Shown here: positions 1 to 7,769 of the stretch, piece by piece
Layout: the number at the start of each line of letters is the position of its first letter
How positions within the stretch are numbered: the stretch's first letter is position 1
DNA from: UBA5436 sp050951845
Lineage (GTDB): Bacteria; Bacillota; Clostridia; Saccharofermentanales; DTU023
Assembly (NCBI GenBank): GCA_050951845.1
Contig: JBMNJV010000003.1
Location: 62,001 to 126,000, forward strand
Length of the DNA: 64,000 nt
Direction: 5' to 3'
Translations under genes and position numbers: made by a program
The notes under the pieces: generated by a model
The model's database searches: none
What the model was told of the DNA's origin: nothing
The model's input: only the letters and a program-made list of their open reading frames with translations

Positions 1-478
1 TTGCGAAGACATTGTCTTTGGCTTGATTGTCTGTTTTATGTTTTGCAGCTTTATCTAATAAAGGCGGTAATTTTTCTATGATCTCATCGCCGAATACTCT
101 CTGACCGCGTTCAATTGCATAAAGTGCCGGCAAAACATTTTTTACACTCGATTTCATCAAATAACCTTTGGCACCGATACGCAGAGCCTGCATGATATAT
201 TCTTCGTCTAAAAAGGTCGTCAGATAAAGAATTTTCGCTTCAGGATGATTTGCCAAAATAATTTTACCTGCTTCCAGTCCGTCCAATCCCGGCATTCTGA
301 TATCTAACAAAACTATATCCGGACGGTATTTGTCATATAGTTCAACTGCTGCTTGTCCGTCATGTCCGATTGCCAATACCTCAATCGGTTCTGTGCCTTG
401 CTGAATAGATCCCTGTACGGCAATCGTAGCTAAGCTTTCACAGACTAAGGCATCATCATCAATAATAATTATTTTCAT
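1..478 (-). CDS. NarL/LuxR-family response regulator (3' end outside window)
   Basis: The visible part is the N-terminal receiver domain, read from the ATG at 478 towards the left edge, so the C-terminal DNA-binding domain lies outside the window. Seen in sequence: the acidic start (KIIIIDDDA), the phospho-acceptor Asp in VLLDIRMPG, the Thr/Ser position in YLTTF and the conserved Lys in GYLMKSS. The GYLMKSS motif is typical of NarL/FixJ-type regulators. Its start codon overlaps the stop of the histidine kinase as ATGA, which indicates translational coupling. It presumably controls the divergent ABC exporter starting at 1906; that target is inferred from position only. Confidence 0.9.
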   Translation of the reverse strand, partial: MKIIIIDDDALVCESLATIAVQGSIQQGTEPIEVLAIGHDGQAAVELYDKYRPDIVLLDIRMPGLDGLEAGKIILANHPEAKILYLTTFLDEEYIMQALRIGAKGYLMKSSVKNVLPALYAIERGQRVFGDEIIEKLPPLLDKAAKHKTDNQAKDNVFA

Positions 479-1584
479 AAAATTTTTCCTTTATCCAAAC
501 TATTATTAATCGGCAGACGAACAAAAATCCGAAAACCGTTTTCAGTAGAAAAATTTGCAATTCCTCCGAGCAGAATTGCCCGTTCTTCAATATTGAACAA
601 ACCGAGACCGCTCTTATTTTCAATATTACCTGTTTTTCCGTTGTCTATAATTAATAAAATATAATTGTTTGCGACTTGGCTTAAACTGATTCTGATTAAA
701 TCCGCATCGGAATGCTTGGCCGTATTGGCTAACGCTTCCCGGGTGATCGACATAATTGCCCGGATTGTATTGTTGTCCGGCTCTTTTTCGATTTTTACAC
801 TCAAGTCAACTTTACAGAATTTGTAATTGTCAGCTAAATTATGCAGAATGCTTTCGATTGAAATTGATTCACGATGTAAATTATGCACACTCTCACGAAT
901 TTGCTCCATTGCCTCATCCAATGTTGCATGCAGAACTTTAATTTCAGATTGCTCATCTTCCGCCATTGTATATTCCAAAGCTCCGATTTGCACGAGTGCG
1001 CTGGTCAATTTATGCCCTACATTATCGTGGATTTCCCGGGCAATTCGATTGCGCTCTTCCAATATGCTGTTTTCTTTTTCGATTTCTTGTTGTTCCAAAA
1101 GATATTTGTTTTGCCGGCGCAAGGTCCGGGTTGTTAAAGTGTTTTGGTCTACTGTATCAATAAAAATCCGGCTTAAACTGAGATAAGAAGTGGTTAAATT
1201 CTTTAATAATATAGAAAAACCGCAATTAATCAACATCAGACAAAAAGCATATATGTTGTAATTTGGTGCGCTGAAAATCAGGAAACAACTGAACAAAATC
1301 CAAAGTTGATCCCAGCGCGTGTAATAGTAGACGATTAAAGGTAATCCGGCGAAAGTTGCAGGCAAGATAAAATCAAGACCGATTAAAGCCAGAAAAAACA
1401 GATAACTTAAAGGTAAAGCAAAACGGGCAAATTTTTGATTTTTATGCTCACCGATTAAATATAGAACTGAATAAAAAAACAAAGCCAGAAAAATTGAAAA
1501 AACAATTAATTCATTGGTTTTTGCAATCAGAGCGGTTATTATTGCACAGCAGGTTATTAATGTCAGATTGATAAAATTTTTCAT
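475..1584 (-). CDS. sensor histidine kinase, HisKA_3 (NarX/DesK-like)
   Basis: A 369-residue membrane sensor kinase. The first ~130 residues hold about five hydrophobic membrane segments with no large extracellular loop, so the signal is probably membrane-associated. A short coiled segment follows, then the HisKA_3 dimerisation/phosphoacceptor helix EERNRIAREIHDNVGH with His186. The ATP-binding domain has an N box (REALANTAKHSD, Asn287), DNG at 314-316 and a GLGLFNI G box near 326. It overlaps the downstream response regulator by 4 nt (ATGA), so the two form one operon. The organisation resembles the DesK/LiaS-type small kinases that control nearby transporters. The ligand is unknown. Confidence 0.93.
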   Translation of the reverse strand: MKNFINLTLITCCAIITALIAKTNELIVFSIFLALFFYSVLYLIGEHKNQKFARFALPLSYLFFLALIGLDFILPATFAGLPLIVYYYTRWDQLWILFSCFLIFSAPNYNIYAFCLMLINCGFSILLKNLTTSYLSLSRIFIDTVDQNTLTTRTLRRQNKYLLEQQEIEKENSILEERNRIAREIHDNVGHKLTSALVQIGALEYTMAEDEQSEIKVLHATLDEAMEQIRESVHNLHRESISIESILHNLADNYKFCKVDLSVKIEKEPDNNTIRAIMSITREALANTAKHSDADLIRISLSQVANNYILLIIDNGKTGNIENKSGLGLFNIEERAILLGGIANFSTENGFRIFVRLPINNSLDKGKIL

Positions 1585-1676
1585 TACTTCAAGTATTTCC
1601 GAATTTCCTATTTTCAGCTTTCGATAATGTATGAACTTTCAAATGATTTCAAAATTCAATTATTGCTGATCAGTTG

Positions 1677-1690
1677 ATGACATTTGTCAT
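1677..1690. promoter_or_regulatory. inverted repeat in divergent promoter region (candidate response-regulator site)
   Basis: ATGACA-TT-TGTCAT is a symmetric element lying between the two-component genes and the ABC operon. Two-fold symmetric TGAC/GTCA sites are typical for NarL-type regulators. Assignment to the neighbouring regulator is inference. The rest of the 320-nt spacer (1585-1905) is AT-rich, shows no gene and has no unambiguous -35/-10 pair. Confidence 0.4.
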
Positions 1691-1905
1691 TTCAGATTGT
1701 GACAGTTTTCAATATGCAACTTTGATTACATGTTTTAAGCTATATTCAGACTTGAGCGGAACCTGATTGAACTAAGTCTGATCAAAGCAAAAACAATCAG
1801 GATGTGAAGTCGGTTAACTATAAACATATAATAACAAATTTAAGAGAATAGCAAACAAGAATACGCACAATAAAATAGCGAAACCATGCAGCAGGAGGTG
1901 AACAA

Positions 1906-2862
1906 ATGAAAACAAAGCAAGAAACAGCAGTAAAAGTTGATAATTTAGTGAAACGCTATAAAGAATTAGTAGCAATAGATCATTTGAGTCTGGAAATTTA
2001 TGAAGGTGAAATCTTCGGTTTATTAGGACCGAACGGATCAGGCAAATCGACCTTAATCAACAGCATTTTGTCATTATTAAAGTACGATCAGGGTGAGGTG
2101 GAAATATTCGGTCAAAAAATGAAGCCGACCGCATATGATTTAAAACAACAAATCGGCTTAGTACCGCAGGAACCAACTGTATATGAAGAATTAACGGTAT
2201 ATGGCAATATAGATTATTTTTGCGGTTTATATATTAAAGATAAAGCAGAACGACAGACATTGGTTGAAGAAGCGATAGATTTTGCCGGTTTACATGATTT
2301 TGTTAAATTTAATCCTTCGAAATTATCAGGCGGTTTGTTGCGCAGATTGAATTTAGCCTGCGGGATTGCTCATAAGCCGAAATTAATTTTTTTAGATGAA
2401 CCTACTGTAGCGGTAGATCCTCAGTCGCGCAACCGGATTTTGGAGGGTGTTAAAGAATTACGGGCCCAAGGTTCAACTATAGTTTATACGACACACTATA
2501 TGGAAGAAGTCGAGATTGTATGTGACAGATTATCAATTCTGGATAAGGGTAATGTTTTGGTTACCGGCACCAGTGCGGAAATTATTTCAATGTCTGCTTT
2601 GGATGAAAGTATTGACCTTGAAATATTCGGTATGCCCGACCGCATCTTACTCGAATTAAAAGAAAATTCAGACATCTCACATCTGGATTATCAAGACGGC
2701 AGATTAGCTATTAAAACCAAACAAGGCGGAATCGGTCTTTTGGGAATTCTTCATTTACTGGAAGAAAATGATTTGACACCGATTTCTGTTTCAAGCAAAA
2801 AGCCGACTCTGAATGATGTTTTCTTAGAAATAACCGGGAAGGAGTTAAAGGACAATGTTTAG
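1906..2862 (+). CDS. ABC transporter ATP-binding protein (ABC-2 exporter)
   Basis: A 318-residue ATPase. Walker A GPNGSGKST lies at 41-49, the Q-loop region is VPQEPTVYEEL, the signature LSGGLLRRLN starts near 140 and Walker B LIFLDEP near 160, followed by the D-loop and the switch His in TTHYMEE. About 100 C-terminal residues extend beyond the nucleotide-binding domain, as in NatA/CcmA-type drug or peptide exporters. The start is fixed by GCAGGAGGTG just upstream. It overlaps the next gene by 8 nt. The gene is divergent from a two-component system, suggesting that the transporter responds to the signal sensed there, such as an antimicrobial or envelope stress. Substrate unknown. Confidence 0.93.
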   Translation: MKTKQETAVKVDNLVKRYKELVAIDHLSLEIYEGEIFGLLGPNGSGKSTLINSILSLLKYDQGEVEIFGQKMKPTAYDLKQQIGLVPQEPTVYEELTVYGNIDYFCGLYIKDKAERQTLVEEAIDFAGLHDFVKFNPSKLSGGLLRRLNLACGIAHKPKLIFLDEPTVAVDPQSRNRILEGVKELRAQGSTIVYTTHYMEEVEIVCDRLSILDKGNVLVTGTSAEIISMSALDESIDLEIFGMPDRILLELKENSDISHLDYQDGRLAIKTKQGGIGLLGILHLLEENDLTPISVSSKKPTLNDVFLEITGKELKDNV

Positions 2863-4117
2863 ACATTTATTAAAATATTCTTTTAAAATATATTTTTATA
2901 ACAAAGCTAATATAATGTGGAATTTTATTTTTCCTTTTGTTTTTATTTCAGTGTTTTTTCTGGCATTGGGCAATTTCTCAGATCCTGCTGCTGAGTTTTC
3001 GAAAGATCCGGTTAAATTGGCGATTGTAGCCTCGGATCAGCAGGAAGCAGATAATTTAGCAGAGTTCTTAGACAATTTCGGTGAAGAGGGTATTGCAGAG
3101 CAGACAAAGTCGGAGGAAACATCGCCAGATGATGTGTTTATAAAATATCAGTTAACTGATGCTGAAAATGCGGAGAAATTGCTGGCAGATCAAGCCGTAC
3201 ACGTTGTTGTCAAGGCAGGTAATCCGGTTGAAATACTGGCTTATAATGATTTAAGCAAAGTTAAATCGAGTTTGCTGGATCAATTTCTTGAATCATATGA
3301 AAGTATACGCAAGACAACGACTATGATCGGCGATCGATATGCTGATGAAAAATTCTCAGATTTGGAAAGTTTTGCCGGCTCTCAGCTAAGTGAACAAGAA
3401 TTTAATGCGATCATGGAGCAGACAAAAACCGATATTCTGGCAAAGCATGAGGAAACTGTTGATTTATTTTCCGATGAGTCTGAATCAACGGAACTTTCAA
3501 CCAGCCCTCTCCTGATCTACTTTTTCGCTTGTCTTGCCTATATAGCATTCTATCCGCTCAATACAGGGGTTACTACTTTGACGGAAATAACGGCAAATCA
3601 AACCGGGGTAGGATTGAGAAATTCTGCAACACCTATTTCTAAAACCAAAATGTTTTTTGCAGTTTTTATTCCGCGCTGGATTATTCATTGCATTTTTACA
3701 TTGGTGATTTATCTGTATGTAAATTTACTCGGTGTTAATTTAGGGACTGACTATTTGCAAATCATAGTATTGTTAATACTTGGTACAACCAGTGCTGTAC
3801 TGACCGGGACTGCAATAGGTGCATTATTTAATTTCAATACCGGTTTGAAAATGGGCCTTTCGATTGCTTTACCGTTAGTATTCGGTTTTGCTTCCGGCAT
3901 GATGTATAACGGAATGCCGCGAATTATTGCTCAGTATGTTCCGTGGTTTAATAATATGAATCCGATCGGCATTATTTCCAAAGGATTATATATGCTTTAT
4001 TCCGATCCGACTTTTACCAGATTTAATCAACAAATCTTTAATCTTTTGATAATAATCGGCATAACGTTTATTGTGACCATTTTCGGTTTAAGGAGAAACA
4101 GCTATGAAAGTATTTAA
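2855..4117 (+). CDS. ABC-2 type permease, first subunit
   Basis: A 420-residue membrane protein. One N-terminal membrane helix (about 20-40) is followed by a ~170-residue hydrophilic extracytoplasmic region and then about five membrane helices (from residue ~210) ending in a short basic tail. This is the usual layout of ABC2_membrane_3 permeases (YhgE/NatB-like). It overlaps the ATPase gene upstream by 8 nt and the second permease downstream by 14 nt, so the three proteins are probably made as one exporter complex with heterodimeric permeases. Confidence 0.88.
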   Translation: MFRHLLKYSFKIYFYNKANIMWNFIFPFVFISVFFLALGNFSDPAAEFSKDPVKLAIVASDQQEADNLAEFLDNFGEEGIAEQTKSEETSPDDVFIKYQLTDAENAEKLLADQAVHVVVKAGNPVEILAYNDLSKVKSSLLDQFLESYESIRKTTTMIGDRYADEKFSDLESFAGSQLSEQEFNAIMEQTKTDILAKHEETVDLFSDESESTELSTSPLLIYFFACLAYIAFYPLNTGVTTLTEITANQTGVGLRNSATPISKTKMFFAVFIPRWIIHCIFTLVIYLYVNLLGVNLGTDYLQIIVLLILGTTSAVLTGTAIGALFNFNTGLKMGLSIALPLVFGFASGMMYNGMPRIIAQYVPWFNNMNPIGIISKGLYMLYSDPTFTRFNQQIFNLLIIIGITFIVTIFGLRRNSYESI

Positions 4118-5279
4118 ATTATTTTTGCAGATAATATATAAACATAAAGGCTTTGCAATCATGTATATCATGATAATGGTTTTGATCATCTCAATTATCG
4201 GTGGTCAGGTTACTGCCCAAAATGGTGAGTTCACAATGAATGAAGCAGCGGTAGCCGTGATCGATCATGAGCAATCAGAATTTTCAGCTCATTTCAAAGA
4301 ATATCTCTTGCAAGGCAATCATCAGGTAGAAGTGCCGGATGATCGTGATGTGATAGCAGACAAATTTTATGATGAAAGTTTGGACTATCTGGTAATTATA
4401 CCGCAGGATTTCTCGGAATCTTTTGCCAAAGACCCGAATTCACTGGATTTACAAACAAATTCAATGCTTGATCGACAAGTTGCAATGACCTTTGAAAATA
4501 AAATCAATAACTATTTGAATATTTGGAATCAATACAGGATTCTTTATGACAATAACATTCCTGCGGACAAAATTTCCGGAATTATTTCAGAAGTTGACCA
4601 AATTATGATGCCTTCAGTCAAAGTTGCTGCTCAGGAAAAACAACAAAGTGAAAGTTATAAGGTCTTTTCTTACATAATAAGTCAAATAAATTATGTAGCA
4701 ATTGTATTATGTTTTTCGATAATCGGTTATTCTTTTTTAGTAATGGAAGCTTCGCTGATTAAAAAACGTGAATTGGTCAGTGGTTATCCGGAAGGCAAAC
4801 GAACCAAAGAATTATTTCTGGCTTCATTTACGGTAATGATCGTTATCTGGTTGTTATTACTGCTGGTAGCTCTGATATTTACCGGATTTGAAAATCTGAC
4901 AATTAAGGTAAGTCAATTTTTGATATTTTCCAATTTTGTTCATCTGATTGCTATAACAGCTTTAGTATTGTTTGTTTGTCATCTTTATCCGAAAAAAGAC
5001 AGCAGCACTTTTCTCGGGAATATGGTGGGATTATCAATTTCCTTTACAACCGGTATCTTTATCACGCGAGATTTTGTGAATGAAGTTTTATTAAAGATAT
5101 CAAGTATCACTCCGACCTATTGGGATGTCAGCAATGCCTATCATGTTCAGTCGAATATGCTTAATAAAATCGACTATGGCTATATGTTCCAAAATATCCT
5201 GGTGATGTTGATCATGGCAGCAGTTTTTGTTTTACTGACTTTTGTCCTGCGCAGAATGAAATTAAAAGAAGGAATATAG
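4104..5279 (+). CDS. ABC-2 type permease, second subunit
   Basis: A 391-residue protein with the same plan as its upstream neighbour: an N-terminal helix (about 17-38), an extracytoplasmic domain to ~residue 190, then about five to six hydrophobic helices. The ATG at 4104 follows AAGGAGAAACAGCT inside the previous gene. The two permeases are clearly different in sequence but equivalent in architecture, as expected for a heterodimeric ABC-2 exporter. No terminator is obvious after it; the next gene seems to have its own promoter. Confidence 0.88.
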   Translation: MKVFKLFLQIIYKHKGFAIMYIMIMVLIISIIGGQVTAQNGEFTMNEAAVAVIDHEQSEFSAHFKEYLLQGNHQVEVPDDRDVIADKFYDESLDYLVIIPQDFSESFAKDPNSLDLQTNSMLDRQVAMTFENKINNYLNIWNQYRILYDNNIPADKISGIISEVDQIMMPSVKVAAQEKQQSESYKVFSYIISQINYVAIVLCFSIIGYSFLVMEASLIKKRELVSGYPEGKRTKELFLASFTVMIVIWLLLLLVALIFTGFENLTIKVSQFLIFSNFVHLIAITALVLFVCHLYPKKDSSTFLGNMVGLSISFTTGIFITRDFVNEVLLKISSITPTYWDVSNAYHVQSNMLNKIDYGYMFQNILVMLIMAAVFVLLTFVLRRMKLKEGI

Positions 5280-5309
5280 TTATATTAAGATAAGTTAAAA
5301 AATTAAGTG

Positions 5310-5339
5310 TTATCAAGTGAAATAAATTAATGCTATAAT
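5310..5339 (+). promoter_or_regulatory. extended -10 promoter for the VanZ-like gene
   Basis: TTATCA at 5310-5315 and TATAAT at 5334-5339, 18 bp apart, with a TGC extended -10 (TGCTATAAT). The predicted transcription start, six to seven bases downstream, coincides with the A of the ATG at 5346, and no Shine-Dalgarno sequence is present between them. Confidence 0.55.
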
Positions 5340-5345
5340 AGACCG

Positions 5346-5810
5346 ATGTTAAAGAAGAAAAACCATAAAATAATTGCTGTTGTATTGTTTGTTGTTTATC
5401 TTGCGGCATTGGTCTATATCTTATTGTTTAAGGCAGATTCCGGGTTTTCACCGCAAGATTATACGGCAATACACCAAATAACCAATCAGAAGCCGAGTAA
5501 CTATAACTTAATTCCCTTAAAAACAATCAGATTATTTCTCAATTCGTTTTTGCGTAATCAAAATTTGCCGTCTCTGCTCAATATTTTGGGGAATATTATG
5601 ATCTTTGTGCCTTTCGGAATATTTATTCCTTTATTTTGGCCTGATCGAAATAGTTTTTTAATTACTTTTTTATCCGGAAGTTTAATTATTCTTTTGATTG
5701 AGTTTGTTCAATTGATTACAGTATGGGGGATCATGGATATTGACGATTATTTATTGAATATTCTTGGTGTTATTCTTGGTTGGTTGCTGAGCAGATTATT
5801 GATAAAGTAA
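5346..5810 (+). CDS. VanZ-family membrane protein
   Basis: A 154-residue hydrophobic protein with about four membrane helices (10-28, 72-88, 95-118, 128-150). It carries the VanZ-like elements NLIPLKTI, LGNIMIFVPFGIFIPL and the C-terminal DIDDYLLNILGVILG, matching the family pattern N-x-x-x-F-x-P-x-G and D-x-D-D-x-x-x-N-x-x-G. VanZ relatives influence teicoplanin resistance or envelope properties, but the biochemical activity is unsettled. The likely leaderless start (see the promoter entry) is unusual. An internal start is not excluded but would cut into the first helix. Confidence 0.85.
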   Translation: MLKKKNHKIIAVVLFVVYLAALVYILLFKADSGFSPQDYTAIHQITNQKPSNYNLIPLKTIRLFLNSFLRNQNLPSLLNILGNIMIFVPFGIFIPLFWPDRNSFLITFLSGSLIILLIEFVQLITVWGIMDIDDYLLNILGVILGWLLSRLLIK

Positions 5811-5958
5811 GTACAAAACAATTTTTTTTGCTGTTCGGAATTTTTAATTCTTAAGAATAATAACAATTTATAGCTGAGAATATATGGTGATGAATTGTAA
5901 ATATTAATCAAAATCCAGCGGGAAATGCTGATAAAAAATTAGCGAGGTTAAGACAAAA

Positions 5959-6810
5959 ATGCAGTGGATAGAAGTTTTTAAAGCGGTTTTATTCGGAATT
6001 ATTGAGGGGATCACCGAATGGTTACCGGTCAGCAGTACAGGACATATGATACTTTTGGATGAATTTGTCACCTTGAATCTTTCTGAACAATTCAAATCAT
6101 TATTTATTGTTGTGATTCAATTGGGTGCTATTTTTGCCGTTGTTCTTTTATTCTGGCAAAAAATCTGGCCTTTTCCCCGAAAGCTGAATCCGGTTACAGG
6201 TAAAAAGCAAATAACTGTTGACAAATCAATCATTGATTTATGGATAAAAATACTGGTGGGCTGTGTTCCGGCAGGGATAGTCGGTTTATTGTTTGATGAA
6301 CAAATCGATGCTCTCTTCTATAACTATCTGACGGTTGCAATAATGTTAATTCTGGTTGGCATAGCCTTTATTATCATTGAAAATCATAATAAAAATCGCA
6401 AGCCTAAAGTTGTGCGTTCAGATCAAATCTCGTATAAAATTGCCCTGATTATCGGCGTGTTTCAATTAATTGCCGCCGTATTTCCGGGAACATCAAGATC
6501 CGGTGCAACCATTCTCGGGGGTATTTTAATCGGTATGTCAAGAACTCTGGCCGCGGAATTTACTTTCTACCTCGCAATTCCGGTTATGTTCGGCGCCTCT
6601 GCTTTGAAAATGCTGAAAATGGATTACAGTCTGATGGGAGCGGTGGAATGGACAACACTTCTGGTAGGAATGTTGGTCGCTTTTGCCGTATCTTATTTGA
6701 TAATCAATTTCTTGATGAATTATATCCGAAAACATGATTTCAAAGTTTTCGGTTATTATCGCATTGTTCTTGGCGGATTAGTTTTACTTTATTTCGGTTT
6801 AATTGCTTGA
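5959..6810 (+). CDS. uppP: undecaprenyl-diphosphatase UppP (BacA)
   Basis: A 283-residue integral membrane phosphatase that recycles undecaprenyl pyrophosphate to the monophosphate carrier for peptidoglycan and wall polymers. Both family signatures are visible: GIIEGITEWLPVSSTGH at 13-29 (catalytic Glu and Ser/Thr/His cluster) and PGTSRSGATI near 182, with multiple membrane helices between. Length is normal for BacA. The start has a weak GCGAGG ribosome site. Position next to a VanZ-like gene fits an envelope role. Loss of UppP is associated with bacitracin sensitivity in other bacteria. Confidence 0.96.
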   Translation: MQWIEVFKAVLFGIIEGITEWLPVSSTGHMILLDEFVTLNLSEQFKSLFIVVIQLGAIFAVVLLFWQKIWPFPRKLNPVTGKKQITVDKSIIDLWIKILVGCVPAGIVGLLFDEQIDALFYNYLTVAIMLILVGIAFIIIENHNKNRKPKVVRSDQISYKIALIIGVFQLIAAVFPGTSRSGATILGGILIGMSRTLAAEFTFYLAIPVMFGASALKMLKMDYSLMGAVEWTTLLVGMLVAFAVSYLIINFLMNYIRKHDFKVFGYYRIVLGGLVLLYFGLIA

Positions 6811-6842
6811 GCAATCAGATCGGAATTAATTTTCAAATTATA

Positions 6843-6871
6843 TTGACTTTGGTGTTAGCGTATGCTAACAT
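6843..6871 (+). promoter_or_regulatory. promoter with embedded palindromic operator
   Basis: TTGACT (6843-6848), 17-bp spacer, TAACAT (6866-6871). The perfect inverted repeat TGTTAGC-GTAT-GCTAACA (6853-6870) covers the spacer and most of the -10, so a bound dimeric repressor would block polymerase. TTAGS...SCTAA half-sites resemble those of DtxR/MntR/IdeR-type metal regulators; this resemblance is an inference. The only thing downstream before the terminator at 6920 is about 70 nt without a usable reading frame. Confidence 0.55.
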
Positions 6872-6877
6872 GGTGAA

Positions 6878-6952
6878 CAGATAGAGAATATCTAAATAGT
6901 TTCTCTCCTTACCTTACACATAAAGAGTCCTCCCCGGGACTCTTTATTAATT
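6878..6952 (+). ncRNA. candidate small RNA with own promoter and terminator
   Basis: Predicted transcript of about 75 nt between the operator-bearing promoter and the intrinsic terminator. It contains a first hairpin (AGAGAA at 6883-6888 with TTCTCT at 6901-6906), a pyrimidine-rich single-stranded stretch, then the terminator stem. The two ATG codons near the predicted start are followed by stops within five codons, so it does not look like an mRNA. No known RNA family was recognised. It lies between uppP and the precorrin-2-dehydrogenase-like gene. Confidence 0.45.
6920..6952 (+). terminator. intrinsic terminator of the candidate small RNA
   Basis: Perfect 11-bp stem ATAAAGAGTCC (6920-6930) / GGACTCTTTAT (6937-6947) with a six-base loop, followed by TAATTTA. 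The A/T-rich base makes it potentially bidirectional. Confidence 0.7.
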
Positions 6953-7070
6953 TATCGGAAGATAATTAATAATTAAATTCCGTGCTTATTTTACTTGAAT
7001 CAATCAGATTGAATAGCTAAACTATTAACATCATAATTTCATCAGATATCAGATCTAAAGGAGACAAACG

Positions 7071-7769
7071 ATGCAATACAGATCTTTTTTTATCAATTTA
7101 AAAAATAAATCGTGTTTTGTGATCGGCGGCAATAAATCGGCAGCCCAAATCAGTTCGTCCTTGATGGCAGACGGAGCTTTGGTCACGGTGTGGAGTGAAG
7201 ATTTTGCCGAAGATTTTTTGACGCTTGGTAAAAAATATCCCAAACAACTTAATTTATTACAGGCAGAATTTACGCTGGAGGTGGCAACTCATTACTGTTC
7301 AGCCCGGGTAAAGCCGTTTATCGTGATCACTGTTCTTGCAGATCCGGAAATCAATCAGGCGATTTGTGACATCTGTATCAGCAATAATGTTTTAAGTGCA
7401 AATCCGGCTGCATTGGAAAGTGAAGTTATTATTGCGGATAATTATTCGGCAGATCCGGTTGAAATTGCTGTTATAGCAAAAGGATATCCGGTTTTGACCA
7501 AATATCTTCAAGAAAAATTCGGTAAATACATGGATAAAACATGGCTGGAATCCGTGAAAGCATATTCTGATTATGCCAACAGTGAAGAGGCAGGTCAGCT
7601 CAGTCTGCCTGAAAAGAGAATTTTTTTCAGACGTTTAGCGGAAGAGATCATTAAATCGGAAGGCGACTTTGAGCAGGCATTACAAGTGACCAAAGCCTAT
7701 TATGAAAATTTACAGGCTCAGGATGATTTACTGATTGAATTAGCGGGCGAACGTTATTTGATGGATTAA
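7071..7769 (+). CDS. precorrin-2 dehydrogenase-like protein (CysG N-terminal/SirC family)
   Basis: A 232-residue protein. The N terminus has the CysG/Met8 layout: hydrophobic FFINLKNKSCFVIGGNKSAAQ as the NAD-binding Rossmann turn, with the usual GGG/GxA pattern changed to GGNKSA. This is followed by TVWSEDFAEDF, VITVLADPEINQAICDIC and NVLSANPAALESEVIIADNY, matching the family's conserved region around A-T-x-d-x-x-v-N-x-x-i-x. In the family it oxidises precorrin-2 to sirohydrochlorin. An excellent AAAGGAGAC ribosome site precedes the ATG. No other tetrapyrrole gene is in the window apart from its partner, with which it shares a TAATG overlap. Confidence 0.72.
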   Translation: MQYRSFFINLKNKSCFVIGGNKSAAQISSSLMADGALVTVWSEDFAEDFLTLGKKYPKQLNLLQAEFTLEVATHYCSARVKPFIVITVLADPEINQAICDICISNNVLSANPAALESEVIIADNYSADPVEIAVIAKGYPVLTKYLQEKFGKYMDKTWLESVKAYSDYANSEEAGQLSLPEKRIFFRRLAEEIIKSEGDFEQALQVTKAYYENLQAQDDLLIELAGERYLMD

